A DNA stretch of 64,000 nucleotides from Mesostigma viride. Taxonomy: Eukaryota; Streptophyta; Mesostigmatophyceae; Mesostigmatales; Mesostigmataceae. Within the stretch, counting starts at the first letter, position 1. Each line of letters begins with the position of its first letter. The DNA lies in contig RPFO01002311.1 of the NCBI GenBank assembly GCA_009746045.1, positions 52,090 to 116,089 of the forward strand, given 5' to 3'. Position numbers and translations under genes: made by a program. The notes beneath the pieces were generated by a model. The model was not told where the DNA came from and did no database searches. It saw only the letters and a program-made list of their open reading frames with translations. This document shows, one piece after another, positions 10,933-22,761 of the stretch.

Positions 10933-13900
10933 CTAAATTTCTGGCAGGCGGGGCCCCTGATGCCCCTGGACAAGGAATGGCCAAACAGACACGCATGCCA
11001 ACGCGAGCCCTTTGTGAGGGAGGCATGCCAGCAGTAGCAGGGAAAAGCCCTCTGCCACGGAGATGGCCAGCACTGGGCTGCAAGCGCAAGCGTAGACCGC
11101 AGACATTCTTCCGCAGCCGGCTTGCATCCGCTCCACCGCAACGGCGCGGAGCTGGGACACCGCCCACCAGAAACGAGCACTGGCAAAGAGCAGGAAAAGG
11201 AACGCGGGAACAGAGAGGCCCAGGGACCCTGTCCCTGGGGCATTCCCTTCCCCTGTCACGGGCGATGATGGCGCCCATGACGATGACATAGCGCTGCCTG
11301 GGGGCGAAGTCCCAGGGCTGCCAGCACCTGCCGCACTCGCGGAACCGACCGCTGGGCCGACATTGTGGAGGATGTCGTGCGCACATTCGAGCACCCAGGC
11401 AAAACCCTGCCCCGCGGCACCCAGCAGGGTGTTACAGGCATCGTTGCGCAGCCAGCACGTGACCGCGTCCACGCTCGCCGCCGCCCCTTGCAGGATGTCC
11501 CTGGCAGGCACTCCCAGGCCACTCACGGGGAATGACAAACCTGGAACCCAGAGAACCTGGGAGAGCGCAGAGCCAATCGTGACGCCCGAAGATAGCCAAT
11601 GCGGGAGACCCAGAGGGGCGAGGCCGCTCATAGAATCCTCCCGTGCCACCCCCCACTCCATGACCAGCGCCAGCGCGGCGCACCCCAGCGCTGCGTGCCA
11701 CGACTGGCGATACCCGAGCACGATGCCTGCCGCACACAAGCCCCAGCGCAGGTTGGCCAGGGTGATCCGACGATCCCATGCCTCCGTGCCTCGCCAAATC
11801 AGATGCCGGCACGTGGCCGCCAGGACCTTGTAGCTCACGGCCAGTGAGGTCAGCGGCAGGACCACGAGCAGCATGATGTGGAGGAACTGGAGGGTGGTGC
11901 GCCGGTGCTCCTCGGCCAGCCAGCCGGCAGCATCGGGCCACGCCCCCACCAGGGTGGCCCCCAGGTGGTCCAGACTGGCCCGCAGCCACGTGCGCGAGCC
12001 AGCGACAAAAGCCTCCAGCGAGGGGGCGAGGATCGAGGGCAAGGAGCCCGTTGGGTCGTGGAGGCGGTACAAAGGCAGCGCCCATTCCAGCGTGGCGTAG
12101 GCCAGCAGGGCCACCAGCAGCCCCGTCCAATAGTGGGACGCCAGGTGGACGTCGGGGTCGCGCAGCGCTGCGGGCAGGGCGCCCCCCGCATCGCGGACCG
12201 ACCGCACCTGCGCCAGCACACGGGCGTGTCGGAGCACCTTCAGCCGCGTCGTCGGGTCGGGGATCGCATTCGCCAGCTCAGCGAGCGCCTGCTGGGTAAC
12301 CTCGCGCGAACGAATCTCACCGGCGGTGACCCGTTCTGTGTAGGCCGGCGGGGGGGGCGCAGGGGGTGTCTCCGGTGGACTCTCATGCGCCGCTGTGGAC
12401 CTGCTCCAAGGCATCAGGGCACCGGCCGCAAAGTGGGATCAATCCCACCCCCCCACACCCACACCCACACATGCGCACACAGAAAGCACATCGTTAGCCC
12501 CGAAAATATATATTCATTCATTGATAATGACAAATTACGGAGGTGATGATAGATACATGTATGTACATGAGTGTGCGAAAAAAGACAATCACTGCGTCAA
12601 GTACTTGCCCGGCGAGTCGCAAGGATTCTGCTCCCCCCCCCCGGATCTCCACCCCCTCCCACCAATACATCGCCCCCCCATCAGAACCCTCATGCTCGCC
12701 ACAGGGCATACTATCACATGTGCCATACCAGTAAAACGCAACCAGGAATCTTCCAGGTAAATATGACCGAACCGTGTCCTTTAAAATGGTGAAATGGAAG
12801 CATGGTATGGACTGAAGGATACAGCGCACCTTCGCTGCTCGCGATCGCAAAACGAGGCAGGCCTCCGCCTTAACGCCCAAGCGTGAAGCAAAAATGCCCA
12901 AAAGATTGCCTTGTGCAATGCATCGGCTCCCAATAAAGCTGTCTAGTTCAACAAGAAGCATGGCCACGATCTACCGATCCTTGGGCTGAGGCGAGAGCAT
13001 TGCTGGGTTTGGTTGGCCATACCATTGCCTAGTGCGCAGCCCCCAAGAAGCATTCGCCGCTTGTGGAAGCTGGCAACTGGTCGGATCCTAAAAAGATGCC
13101 AGTCTGCCATATCTATGAAGAGCAAGTACATTGAAACCTTACCAGCCCCGCCCTCTCCCCTGCCCCCGCCCGCCTGCCTCTTTCCCCCGGCCATATGATG
13201 GTCTATTGACGTGAGTACACAAGCATGCATTCTGCCTCCTGAAACATATTGGCAGGGACTCAATGGCAGTTCACAGCGGGGAAATTGGGAAATTCTGGCA
13301 TTAATCCCGGATAGCCCATTATATATACAAACGTTGCCTGTCTAGAACTAGATAAGCTAACAGGATCCCTCCTGAGGGAGTCCTACGTTACGTCAGTACC
13401 TTGTTCTGAGACACTTTCTAAAGGCACCCTTCTAAAGGCACCCCAGAGAAACAGTTAACGCCAGATGGACGCCCAACACATAACCCTAGAATAAGAAGGC
13501 CATGCAAGCACGGACTTGGCAGAAAGTTCAAGATAGATGCTGATACCACAGCCAAGCGCAGCTTATATAACGCAAGCACTAGATCTATGGCTTCTGGCAA
13601 AGCGAGCGTTGCTCTGCCGGCCCTCCAGGTCCACCTCACCAACCACCGAACAGTAAACCAGGTGCCAACCATGGGGTAGCTCGCCACAGCAAACCCAAAC
13701 CGGTAGGTAGGCTATTGCAAACTGCAAAGTTGAAGTTTCCCAAGGTTACCGCACCAGCGCGGTCTGCTGACGATCCGTGGCCATGCACCCACGGTTCCCT
13801 CGCAACTCACCGGAAGAAAAGCCACGGCAGGGAGCCCCACGGAGTGCTAGTGAGCACCGCGGATGCTGCTAGGCTGGATACCTCGGTACCGATGCGAACC

Positions 13901-14457
13901 GCGACGTACAGCATGGCTACGGCCAGCGAAACTTCCAGTGCGTACACGAATGCCAATGTGGCATGGGCGGCGATGGCCTGGACAAACGATGGTTTCGACT
14001 GGGCATCAAGAATAGCTGCAAGAGAAGGCCTGCTTGCAAAAGCGGGCACGAGCGAGGGTAGCTTCAACGCGTCATTGATAATCTTGGGGAACGGACCCGG
14101 CCCCAGCTGGACTGCAGATCCAAGACGAAAGGCGGCTGCTATATTGTCTTGCCCGAATAGAACGCAAGAGAAGCGGGCGCCAGATGACTGTTGCTGTTCA
14201 AAACGCATGCTTGATACCTCCTCGCAAAGCTGCGCTTCCTTCACAGCACGAAAATCCGGCGGGCCAAAACATGGGAAAGTCTGGTTCAAAATACGTTGAA
14301 CCGTTTCAGACCGCTCACAGCTTTGCCCTAGGTGGCAGTGCTCTGCTAGTCCAACAACGTCGCGCTCTGTCGTCAGCTCGCACGTGGTCCACGATATGAG
14401 AAGCACATAATAGGCAAGGCCAAGGCATACTGACAGTTTAAGCAGTAGGGAAATCAT
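10933..14457 (-). CDS. Multi-pass membrane protein of unknown function, two exons
   Basis: Exon 1 (14457 to 13811) starts at ATG with a hydrophobic N-terminus (MISLLLKLSVCLGLAYYVLL), a Cys-containing loop (AEHCHLGQSC, NQTFPCFG, AQLCEE) and another hydrophobic segment near FVYALEVSLAVAMLYVAV. Its GTGAGT donor leaves two bases of a codon. Exon 2 (12400 to 10933) follows an acceptor at GGAGCAG whose phase matches, giving 704 residues. Exon 2 adds several likely membrane spans (YWTGLLVALLAYATLEWALP, FLHIMLLVVLPLTSLAVSY, AALGCAALALVMEWGV, LSVPAFLFLLFASARFW, EGFSLLLLACLP). I do not recognise the family. Its cellular membrane and substrate are unknown. A hydrophobic frame at 13418-13687 in the intron could be an alternative exon, but I found no phase-compatible acceptor. 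Confidence 0.58.
12401..13810 (-). other. Intron of the membrane-protein gene
   Basis: This 1.4-kb intron lies between a GTGAGT donor and a GCAG acceptor. It contains a CACACCC-rich patch at about 12450-12480 and C-rich patches near 12630. The frame at 13418-13687 (WFTVRWLVRWTWRAG) is hydrophobic but unproven as an exon. Confidence 0.5.
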
Positions 14458-15897
14458 TCACTCCAGTCAGGACACAATGCACGTGCAACCCTTGCCTTCA
14501 CCTCGCGTGCCCAGTGTCCACACGATGTACCGACTACGTACTACAGCATAATTTATTTGGTATGTTTTGCGTCCTCGTTCGTCTGCCGTGTACAGTACAG
14601 TAAAAAACAATCCTTTTGTGGCCAGCCGGCCAGGTTGCTGTGGGGGCCTGCGCCCTGCAGCTGGGGCTGACGAAGTTTGTTGTGGTGGCGGTGCATGCTG
14701 CATGTGGGCCACTCAGTTCAGTTCTTCATGAAGTTTTTTCCCACGCCGGCTATCCGACCGTTTGGGGACGGTTATCCGACGTGGCGCGGCGAATATTTCC
14801 CGCGCAAGAAAATTCGCGCTACCGGCATGCTACCGGCCGTAAAAAATCCAAATGGTACACGGTGACCCCAGCGAAAGTGTCTAGTGGCCATGGCGACCGC
14901 GTTCAGGCGAAACTAGCAAGATAGGGCGAGAGAAATTCAAAACAAACTATCGAATGTTAAGCTGATAAGTTAATGATGTTGCATTGTGGCGGAACTTTGC
15001 TGGTTTACAATTAGGGGCTGCTTTTCTTTTCTTTTTTTTTTTTTGATGCCATCGGTTGGGGGTAATCTGAATTCGCGAATTCTTTGGGCGCGCGGAACGA
15101 AATAGAATTCATGACAGCGGCAGTACATTCGCGTTTGGGGGGGGGGTCCTGACCGTGATTGGGGAATTTACATCGGTAGATGTGAATTCTAAACTGAACG
15201 GGCGCTTTTGCCAAATTTACGGCCATTTTCGCCATGTAATTATTCAGGCCTGCGGACTGCGTCTCTGACCTTTCCATGGAAGAACGGCCGTTGTTGCGCG
15301 CCTGGGCGAGGCCTAACGACGTCAAGATATAAATTTGTGGCGAACGTTATCTGCCATCAGTTCTTCTTCCTACGAGCTCATGTTCGAAGTCCTTTGCGTT
15401 CTTTTTGGGCAGTTTCCGCCAGCTAGCTCGCCATTGCTTGCCGTCGTGTACATGCTGTCGAATACCTGGCAGCTTTAGATTGTTTTCGTTCTTGTCGTGG
15501 TAAGGGACTATTCAGTAGCAGCCTGTAGCTTCTCGGGAAGGTTTAAGGGATTTCATTAAACGTGTTCCAGCAATGATGTTGTGCGTTTGGACGCTCGTTG
15601 TTGTGTGAGATCAGGGACGCACCCTTGCTTCGAAGCGGCATCACAGCGCTCAGAATCTGAACGGCCGCCAATTGTTTCTTTACATATTATCGTGCAGGGA
15701 AGAAAGTGTATTAGTAATAATAATGTTGGAGGTATTGCATTTGTGTGACTGCTCACTGCATGTAGATAGCTGCCACCATTGGTTTTGAGCTTTCGCTTGT
15801 TATGATGTGACAAGCCTACAATCTGCTGAGCCAACCGTGGTTGACATGGTTGACGGCATGCAAGCTATGTATTCCATGAGCCTAAACCTGTAGGCAG
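14458..15897. other. Intergenic, no gene recognised
   Basis: There are short frames only. Runs of T (15028-15044) and G (15136-15146) occur. A plausible promoter region of the minus-strand membrane gene lies at its left end, but no motif is convincing. I see no transposon ends here. Confidence 0.4.
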
Positions 15898-16220
<323 letters not shown>

Positions 16221-16372
16221 GATTGTTAGACTAGATTAGCCTAGCATAGATTAGATTCCCGCGGCTCAGTCACCACCCAGACGCCCACCCCCATCAGTCC
16301 GTGGAATGTGTGCTACATGACCCCCCAACGGAGGCATGTTCTCATGTAATTTTATTTTTTATTCAAAATAAT
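16221..16372 (+). mobile_element. LINE A 3' UTR end
   Basis: The sequence resumes the LINE A 3' UTR after the GATA array and ends with its terminal hairpin at 16315-16339 (ACATGA, CCCCCC, AAC, GGAGGCATGT; partly degraded), then an AT-rich tail that runs into the CCCT array. Confidence 0.7.
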
Positions 16373-18410
16373 CCCTCCCTCCCTCCCTCCCTCCCTCCCT
16401 CCCTCCCTCCCTCCTCCCTCCCTCCCTCCCTCCCTCCTCCCTCCCTCCCTCCCTCCCTCCCTCCCTCCCTCCCTCCCTCCCTCCCTCCCTCCCTCCCTCC
16501 CTCCCTCCCTCCCTCCCTCCCTCCCTCCCTCCCTCCCTCCCTCCCTCCCTCCCTCCCTCCCTCCCTCCCTCCCTCCCTCCCTCCTCCCTCCCTCCCTCCC
16601 TCCCTCCCTCCCTCCCTCCCTCCCTCCTCCCTCCTCCCTCCCTCCCTCCCTCCCTCCTCCCTCCCTCCCTCCTCCCTCCCTCCCTCCCTCCCTCCCTCCC
16701 TCCCTCCCTCCCTCCCTCCCTCCCTCCTCCCTCCTCCGCCCTCCCTCCCTCCCTCCCTCCCTCCCTCCCGCCCGCCCTCCCTCCCTCCCTCCCTCCCCCC
16801 CCCTCCGCCCTCCTCCTCCTCCCTCCCTCCCGCCTCCCTCCCTCCCGCCCTCCCTCCGCCCTCCCTCCCTCCGCCCTCCTCCCTCCCTCCCGCCCTCCTC
16901 CCTCCCTCCCTCCTCCCGCCTCCTCCCTCCCTCCCTCCCGCCCTCCCTCCCTCCCTCCCTCCCTCCCTCCCTCCGCCCTCCCTCCCTCCCTCCCTCCTCC
17001 CTCCCTCCCTCCCTCCCTCCCTCCCTCCCGTCCCTCCCTCCCTCCCTCCCTCCCGCCCTCCTCCCTCCCTCCCTCCCTCCGCCCTCCTCCCTCCCTCCCT
17101 CCCTCCCGCCCTCCCTCCCTCCCTCCCTCCTCCCTCCCTCCCTCCCTCCCTCCCTCCCTCCCTCCCTCCTCCCTCCCTCCCTCCCTCCCTCCCTCCCTCC
17201 CTCCCTCCCTCCCTCACTCCCTCCCGCCCGCCCTCCCTCCCGCCCTCCCGCCCTCCCGCCCTCCGCCCTCCCGCCCTCCCGCCCTCCGCCCTCCCGCCGT
17301 CGCCTCCCCCCCCCGCCCTCCCGCCCTCCTACCCTCCCTCCCTCCCTCCTCCCTCCCTCCCTCCCTCCCTCCCTCCCTCCCCCGCTCCCGCCCTCCCGCC
17401 CGCCCGCCGCCCGCCCTCCCTCCCTCCCTCCCGCCGCCCGCCCGCCCGCCGCCCACCCACCCACCCACGCACACGCACGCACCCACCCACCCACCCACCC
17501 ACCCACCCACCCACCCACCCACCCACCCACCCACCCACCCACCCACCCACGCACCCACCCACCCACCACCCACCCACCCACCCACCCACCCACCCGCCCG
17601 CCCGCCCACCCGCCCGCCCGCCCGCCCACCCACCCACCCACCCACCCACCCACCCACCCACCCACCCACCCACCCACCCACCCACCCACCCACCCACCCG
17701 CCCGCCCGCCCGCCCACCCACCCACCCACCCACCCATGCACCCTCCCACCCACCCACCCACCCACCCACCCACCCACCCACCCACCCACCCACCCACCCA
17801 CCCACCCACCCACCCACCCACCCACCCACCCACCCACACCCACCCACCGGCCCACCCACGCACCCATGCACCCACCCACCCACCCACCCACCCACCCACC
17901 ACCCACCCACCCACCCACCCACCCACCCACCCACCACACCCACCCACCCACCCACCACCCACCCACCCACCCACCCACCACACCACCCACCCACCCACCC
18001 ACCCACCCACCCACCCACCCACCCACCCACCCACCCACCCACCCACCCACCCACCCACCCACCCACCACCCACGCACCCACGCACCCACGCACCCACCCA
18101 CCCACCCACCCGCCCGCCCGCCCGCCGCCCGCCCGCCCGCCCGCCCGCCCGCCCGCCCGCGCCGCCCGCCCACCCGCCCGCCCGCCCGCCCGCCCGCCCG
18201 CCCGCCTGCCCACCCACCCACCCACCCACCCACCCACCCACCCACCGACCCACCCACCCACCCACCCACCCACCCACCCACCCACCCACCCACCCACGCA
18301 ACCAACCAACCAACCAACCAACCAACCAACCAACCAACCAACCAACCAACCAACCAACCAACCAACCAACCAACCAACCAACCAACCAACCAACCAACCA
18401 ACCAACCAAC
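16373..18410. repeat. 2-kb composite tetranucleotide array (CCCT, CCCG, CCCA, CCAA)
   Basis: The C-rich plus strand passes from mostly (CCCT)n with scattered CCT and CCG units, through CCCG-rich patches, into (CCCA)n from about 17446, and finally pure (CCAA)n from about 18301. All neighbouring words differ by one base. Because 4 and 3 share no factor, long frames stay open on both strands (Pro-Ser-Leu, Pro-Thr-His, Gly-Arg-Glu, Trp-Val-Gly repeats); I regard none as coding. The array ends exactly where a truncated ORF1 element begins. Confidence 0.93.
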
Positions 18411-19276
18411 CTGGCCGTTGGCCGAGAAGCTGACCTCGCTGAACACGACGCTCAACACGGTGGAGGCCCGGGTCTCCAATGTGGAAACCAAGGTCGTCCA
18501 CAAGCTCCAGCCCCAGTTCACGGCGCTGCACACCGCGGCGCAGGCATCTGAGACGCATGCTGCACTTGTCTCTCGCCTTAAACAGGTGGAGGGCAAGTGC
18601 GGCGTGCTCATGAAGAAGCTTGAAGCCATCACCGCCCACACCGAGGCCCTTGCCTCACAGGTCCCAAAGATAGCGGAGCAGACGGCCACCATCGCATCCC
18701 AGCCACCCCGGCTGGATGCTGGTGACCTCCCGCCCCTCTCCTATGCGGACCTGCTGCGGACAGCGACCGCCTCCACCACCGACGCCATCGCTATGAAGCT
18801 CCAGGAGCTTGAAGACCTTCGCCAGGCTCAACAACGGGAGGCCACCGACCGCGCCCGCCGCGACTGCCGGGTGGTGCTGCGTCGCTTCCCCCAGAAGCCA
18901 GGTGAGACGTCAACCTCCCTTGCCGACGACCAGCCTTGCCGACGACCAGCTCCTTACCCTCATGGGCCTGGTAGGTGAGGTAGAACTGCGTGGGTGCCAC
19001 CGCCTTCCCCACTCACGGGATAAGGCGGCTCCCCCACCAGTCCTGCTCACCTTCCCCTCCCGTGAGGACAAGCAGCGGTTCCTCTCTCGTCGCAAGCGGT
19101 TGCACGACCTCACCTGGACGCTGGACGACGACCTGACCCCCGCTCAGCAGCAGCAGCGACGTGACCTGTGGCCTGAATACCTCCGCCACAAGCAGGACCC
19201 CCAGAAGCCCAAGGTGTACTGGAGGGGCGGGGACCTGATGATCAACCACAAGATGTGGACGCCCCCAGCGGGCTAG
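18411..19276 (+). pseudogene. ORF1-like retroelement protein (frameshifted)
   Basis: The first part (18411 to about 18978) encodes a coiled-coil region: [25 protein letters not shown] and [17 protein letters not shown] frame change near 18930 leads to [48 protein letters not shown] and a C-terminus YWRGGDLMINHKMW, stop at 19276. The order coiled coil, then an RNA-binding-like domain, then a short tail is typical of L1-type ORF1 proteins, which bind element RNA and act as chaperones. The N-terminus is missing and a frameshift is present, so this copy is dead. Confidence 0.65.
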
Positions 19277-19690
19277 AATAGCTTGTAGCCCTAGCTTGAC
19301 TTCATTGGTAGTCACTGCCGCCATGGCAGCCATGCTTAGAATGTTTGCCTAGTTGTGCCACCTTACCTAGTCACGTGCACCGCTAACGCACGGTACACAA
19401 CCAGCCATAGCCTGGTGGTGGTGTACAGCCATGCTACGTCCTGGCTTCGATCAGGTTACTTGCCCACGCTCCTTGTTATGCCATGCTCACATGGGTCTTA
19501 TTGCACCCACAGATTGCCGGATCGTTAGCGTGTCCGTTTAGCTAGCGCGCCCGAATGCAGCTGTGGCATGCCTTTGGCATGAAGGAGACTGGGGGTCTCT
19601 GCCCTTTCTCCTGTTGTGCACACACAGGGATTAAAAGCACTTCGGTGCTCCGTGACTCCCCAACGGGAGCACGAGTTTAATTAATTAATT
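18411..19690 (+). mobile_element. ORF1-only non-LTR retroelement, 5'-truncated
   Basis: An ORF1-like frame is followed directly by a 3' UTR, a hairpin at 19652-19672 and a (TTAA)n tail, with no reverse transcriptase between. The second copy (39440-41244, minus) has the same order. The element therefore appears to be a half-LINE that depends on another element's enzyme. The 5' end is cut at the codons for TWPLAEKL and joined to the (CCAA)n array. Confidence 0.72.
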
Positions 19691-19990
19691 AATGGTATAG
19701 CAATTTCGCTGGCATTCTTGTTACATGCCTGCTACATGCATTCTTACATTACATGTGAACATCGACTAATTAATTAATTAATAAGCACGTGACTGCGTCA
19801 CGGCGTGGGTGCAAATACAGAGTAAAGGAACCTTCAACCCTAGATACACAGCGAGGAGGGAGGGCGCCCTAGCTTCTCTCACTGCCGCAAGTGGGCAGGC
19901 CACAGAGCGCTCTCTAGCTCCACAGCTAGCATGGTGCCGGGGCGCAACACTGTGGGTGCAATACAACCAGTGCAATACCATAGGTAGGCT
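19691..19990. other. Short inter-element region with TTAA tails
   Basis: It contains a second TTAA array at 19769-19783 followed by a minus-strand LINE B hairpin remnant (CACGTGACTGCGTCACG). No gene is present. This is debris between two retroelements. Confidence 0.5.
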
Positions 19991-21604
19991 GACACATAGC
20001 TTATCCGCGTCATGCTGTACAAGAAGGGCTCTGCTGCTGACCCCGGCAACTACCGGGGTGTCTGCCTCCAGAGCGCCGCACTGAAGGTCTTCATGTGCAT
20101 GATGCTGCACAGGCTCCGCGCCGCGCTGGACCCACACCTGGGTGAGTCTCAGATGGGTTTCCGTCGTGGTCGTAACACTGTCATGGCTGTGTTTGTCGCG
20201 CGCCGGTTGATGGAGGAGGTGCGTCGCCTTGCCCCTGACAGTTTGCCGCTGGTCTTCATTTTTGTTGACTATATCAAGGCCTTTGACACGGTTCTCTGGG
20301 AGGCTTTTTGGGCCATCCTAGCTCTGGATCGGGTACCACCTGCGTTTATTGCTGCCATTCGCCGACTGTATGAGGGCTCACAGGCAGTAGTGCGGACTGC
20401 GGAAAGCACCAGCCCACCATTCCCCCTTCACCACGGGGGGTGGCAAGGTTGTGTCCTGTCCCCATACCTGTTCATTATTGTCGTGCGCCGGGCACGTGCG
20501 CGCTTTACTGCTCTTAAGGGGTTCGAGCCAGGCTTGGACATCCTTAACGTGAAAGAGCATGGCGGGGTTAGACCTGGTTACCGCCTTGCCGACCTGATTT
20601 ATGCGGATGACACCACCCTCATCGAAAGCCCCGAGCACATTCAGACCTGGCTGGACTGTCTGGGCCTGGAGGCGCGGGCGGTGGGGTTGGAGATTAGTGT
20701 CAAAACTGAGGCGATGGTGATTGGGGCCTCCAGTACACCACCGCTGCCGCGCCTGCTCGACGGGACGGCGGTCCCGTTCCGAGACCGCTTCAAGCTGTTG
20801 GGGAGTTGGCTTCCTGACACTGCCGACGATGTGGACACCCGCATCGGCCTTGCCTGGGCCAAGCTCCGTTCGCTCAACACCTACTGGCGCTCGAAGGGCC
20901 TGGGCGAGCACCGCATGCGCATGCTCTTCAAGGTCCTCGTCCTCACGGTGCTCACGTATGGCGCCGAGGCGTGGACAATCCCATGCACCCAAACTGGCAG
21001 CTAGGCTAGACGGCACGGTTTACAGGATGCTCCGACAGGTCCTTAACGTAGGGTTTTCCGAGCGTCCGTCATCAGAGTCTTTGTATCATGGCATGCCTCG
21101 TATTTCGGACGAGATTAGGCAGCGTAGGATAGCATTTGTAGGACACCTTGCTCGCACCAGCCAGGTAGACACCGCCCTTGGTCTGGCCGGCCCCCAGCGG
21201 CTTGGCCAGCCAGGGCGCCACATTCTGACCTGGCCTGGCCCCGAGGGCATTCCCAAAAGGGTAGGGAAACCTGTCACGACCTACATCCAGATGTTGCTGG
21301 ACGACCTAGTGGTCCCAGCCCAGTTTGAGCACCGCATCCACTCTCTCTCCCGTCTTTGGACTGCCATGCAGGACAAGACGCGGTGGAAGAAGATTGTCAA
21401 GGCGCACACGCCCGACCCTGTGGGCAAGCCCCCTCACCCCAAGCGGAGGCGGCGTTTTGATGAGTAGTGTAGTTAGGATTTTCTAGACTAGATAGCTTAG
21501 AGTTAGGATAGTTCGATTACGCGGCTTCCTCCACCCCATCCATCATGGAATATGTGCTACATGATCTCCCAACGGAGGCATGTTATAATTTAATTTAATT
21601 TTAA
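19991..21604 (+). mobile_element. LINE A, 5'-truncated reverse-transcriptase copy
   Basis: This is the longest copy of LINE A in the window: reverse-transcriptase domain, C-terminal region, 3' UTR (TAGTGTAGTTAGGATTTTC..), terminal hairpin at 21559-21583 and an AATTT-type tail. The endonuclease part and everything upstream are missing. The tail abuts the left edge of the 5.3-kb duplicated block. Confidence 0.82.
20009..21467 (+). pseudogene. Non-LTR reverse transcriptase (LINE A), frameshifted
   Basis: Visible motifs in order are NYRGVCLQSAALK (motif 2), FVDYIKAFDTV (motif A with catalytic Asp), GWQGCVLSPYLFII (motif B), LIYADDTTLI (motif C, the YADD box), GLEISVKTEAM and FKLLGSWL. A frameshift near 20985 separates this from the C-terminal part (AARLDGTVYRMLRQVLN, IAFVGHLARTSQVD, PKRRRRFDE, stop 21467). 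No endonuclease is left. The enzyme would copy its RNA at a nicked target site. An homologous fragment lies at 38546-38992 on the minus strand. Confidence 0.85.
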
Positions 21605-21679
21605 TTTAATGGCTAGGGCATGGCGTCTCAGCAGATAGTGACTCTCTCCATGGGAAAAGCATGGCTAACTACTTAAATG

Positions 21680-22130
21680 CTAATTCATCAGCTGGTGTGG
21701 GTCCCATCATAGGCATACATGCACATGGGCGTGGGCCACGTCGGCTAAGCCTTACTATTCTACACTACTGCTACATCCCCCTTGGCTGGGGTTGCTGGGG
21801 TTGCTGGGGTTGCTGGGGCAGGGGTCGCCTGCCAGGGCTTGTGTTCAACGTAGATGACCGCCCCCCTCCAGTATACCGGCTTCTTCCCTGCGCGCTGCCG
21901 GAGCTGGAGGTAGGTCGGCCATAGCTCCCGTCGCCGTTGTTGCTGTGCCAGAGTCAAGTCGTCGTCCAGCGTGAAGGGGGTCCCCATGAGCCGCTTGCGA
22001 CACTAGAGAAACAGCAGCTTGTCCGCCATGTACTCAAAGGTGAGGAGCAGCGGGGGCGGTCCAGCCTTACTACCCCGCGAGCGGGGAAGGCGGATAACCT
22101 CCAGCTTGAGCTCACCAGTGAGGGCCATGG
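21680..22130 (-). pseudogene. ORF1-like remnant, family B/D (copy 1)
   Basis: Minus-strand frames encode fragments homologous to the LINE ORF1 C-terminus: GTPFTLDDDLTLAQQQRRR, LWPTYLQLRQ, KPVYWRGAVIYVEHKPW and a PATPATPA tail. The upstream part (ELKLEVIRLPRSRGSKAG) is in another frame, so the copy is broken. The better copy is 49403-49762. Confidence 0.6.
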
Positions 22131-22600
22131 GGGCAAGGATTTCAACACCAACGAATCAACACCAATCCAGTCCATAAACAAGGAAGTTGTTTTGACAATT
22201 CGATGGGAAACTCTATGAACAGTGGCATGTCCACGCACGTGGACAACCCACATTGTTACCGGAAGCCTGGTTTACTAAATTGGGCACAGGAATGGCGCTA
22301 GCTTTCAATAGACAGCAGCGGTGACAGGCCCGTGCACAAAACCCCGCAGCACCTTAGCAACAAACATATCGCACTGACGCATCTGACATGTCGAAAATCA
22401 CTAATGACCGTTGCAAGGTGCCGTATTGCCATTTATACGGCATGTCATCCACATATATACATTTTCCGCTAGAACGGTCTCATTCCTGAGGACGATGTGA
22501 GAAAACTAGTCAATGCTCACGTGATGCAGTCTACACGCAGATGAATGATTAGTTAATACAACATTCCCTTACTGGTGGGGCTGGGCATGCTGCTCAAGAC
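22131..22600. other. 3' flank of gene 2, nothing certain
   Basis: This carries a TCACGTGATGCAGTCTACACG stretch resembling the LINE B hairpin near 22520. Otherwise only short frames are present. Confidence 0.4.
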
Positions 22601-22761
22601 TTAAGCGCCCGGAATGCAGCTGCCGCTTTGTTCGTCACAAACCTCCCCATACCGGCACAATAAAAGGTCCGGCTCGCTAACACACGCGCCGTCACGACAC
22701 TTGTCCAGGGAGCAGAACTGGCCATCGTTACAGTCAGTGTTAGAGGAACACTGGGCAGAGC
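22601..22761 (-). CDS. Last exon of gene 2: Cys-rich tail
   Basis: It reads AQCSSNTDCNDGQFC, LDKCRDGACVSEPDLLLC, YGEVCDEQSGSC and ends in TAA. All eight Cys of the gene 1 tail are kept. A second, degraded copy of the acceptor and first 30 nt lies about 75 bp upstream in the intron (22808-22842). Confidence 0.78.

Noticed and set aside
16301-18978. Open frames of 270-710 codons on both strands (Pro-Ser-Leu, Pro-Thr-His, Gly-Arg-Glu, Trp-Val-Gly repeats)
   Set aside because: They are by-products of stop-free tetranucleotide arrays; they are equally open on both strands and contain no non-repeat domain except where they run into the ORF1 element.
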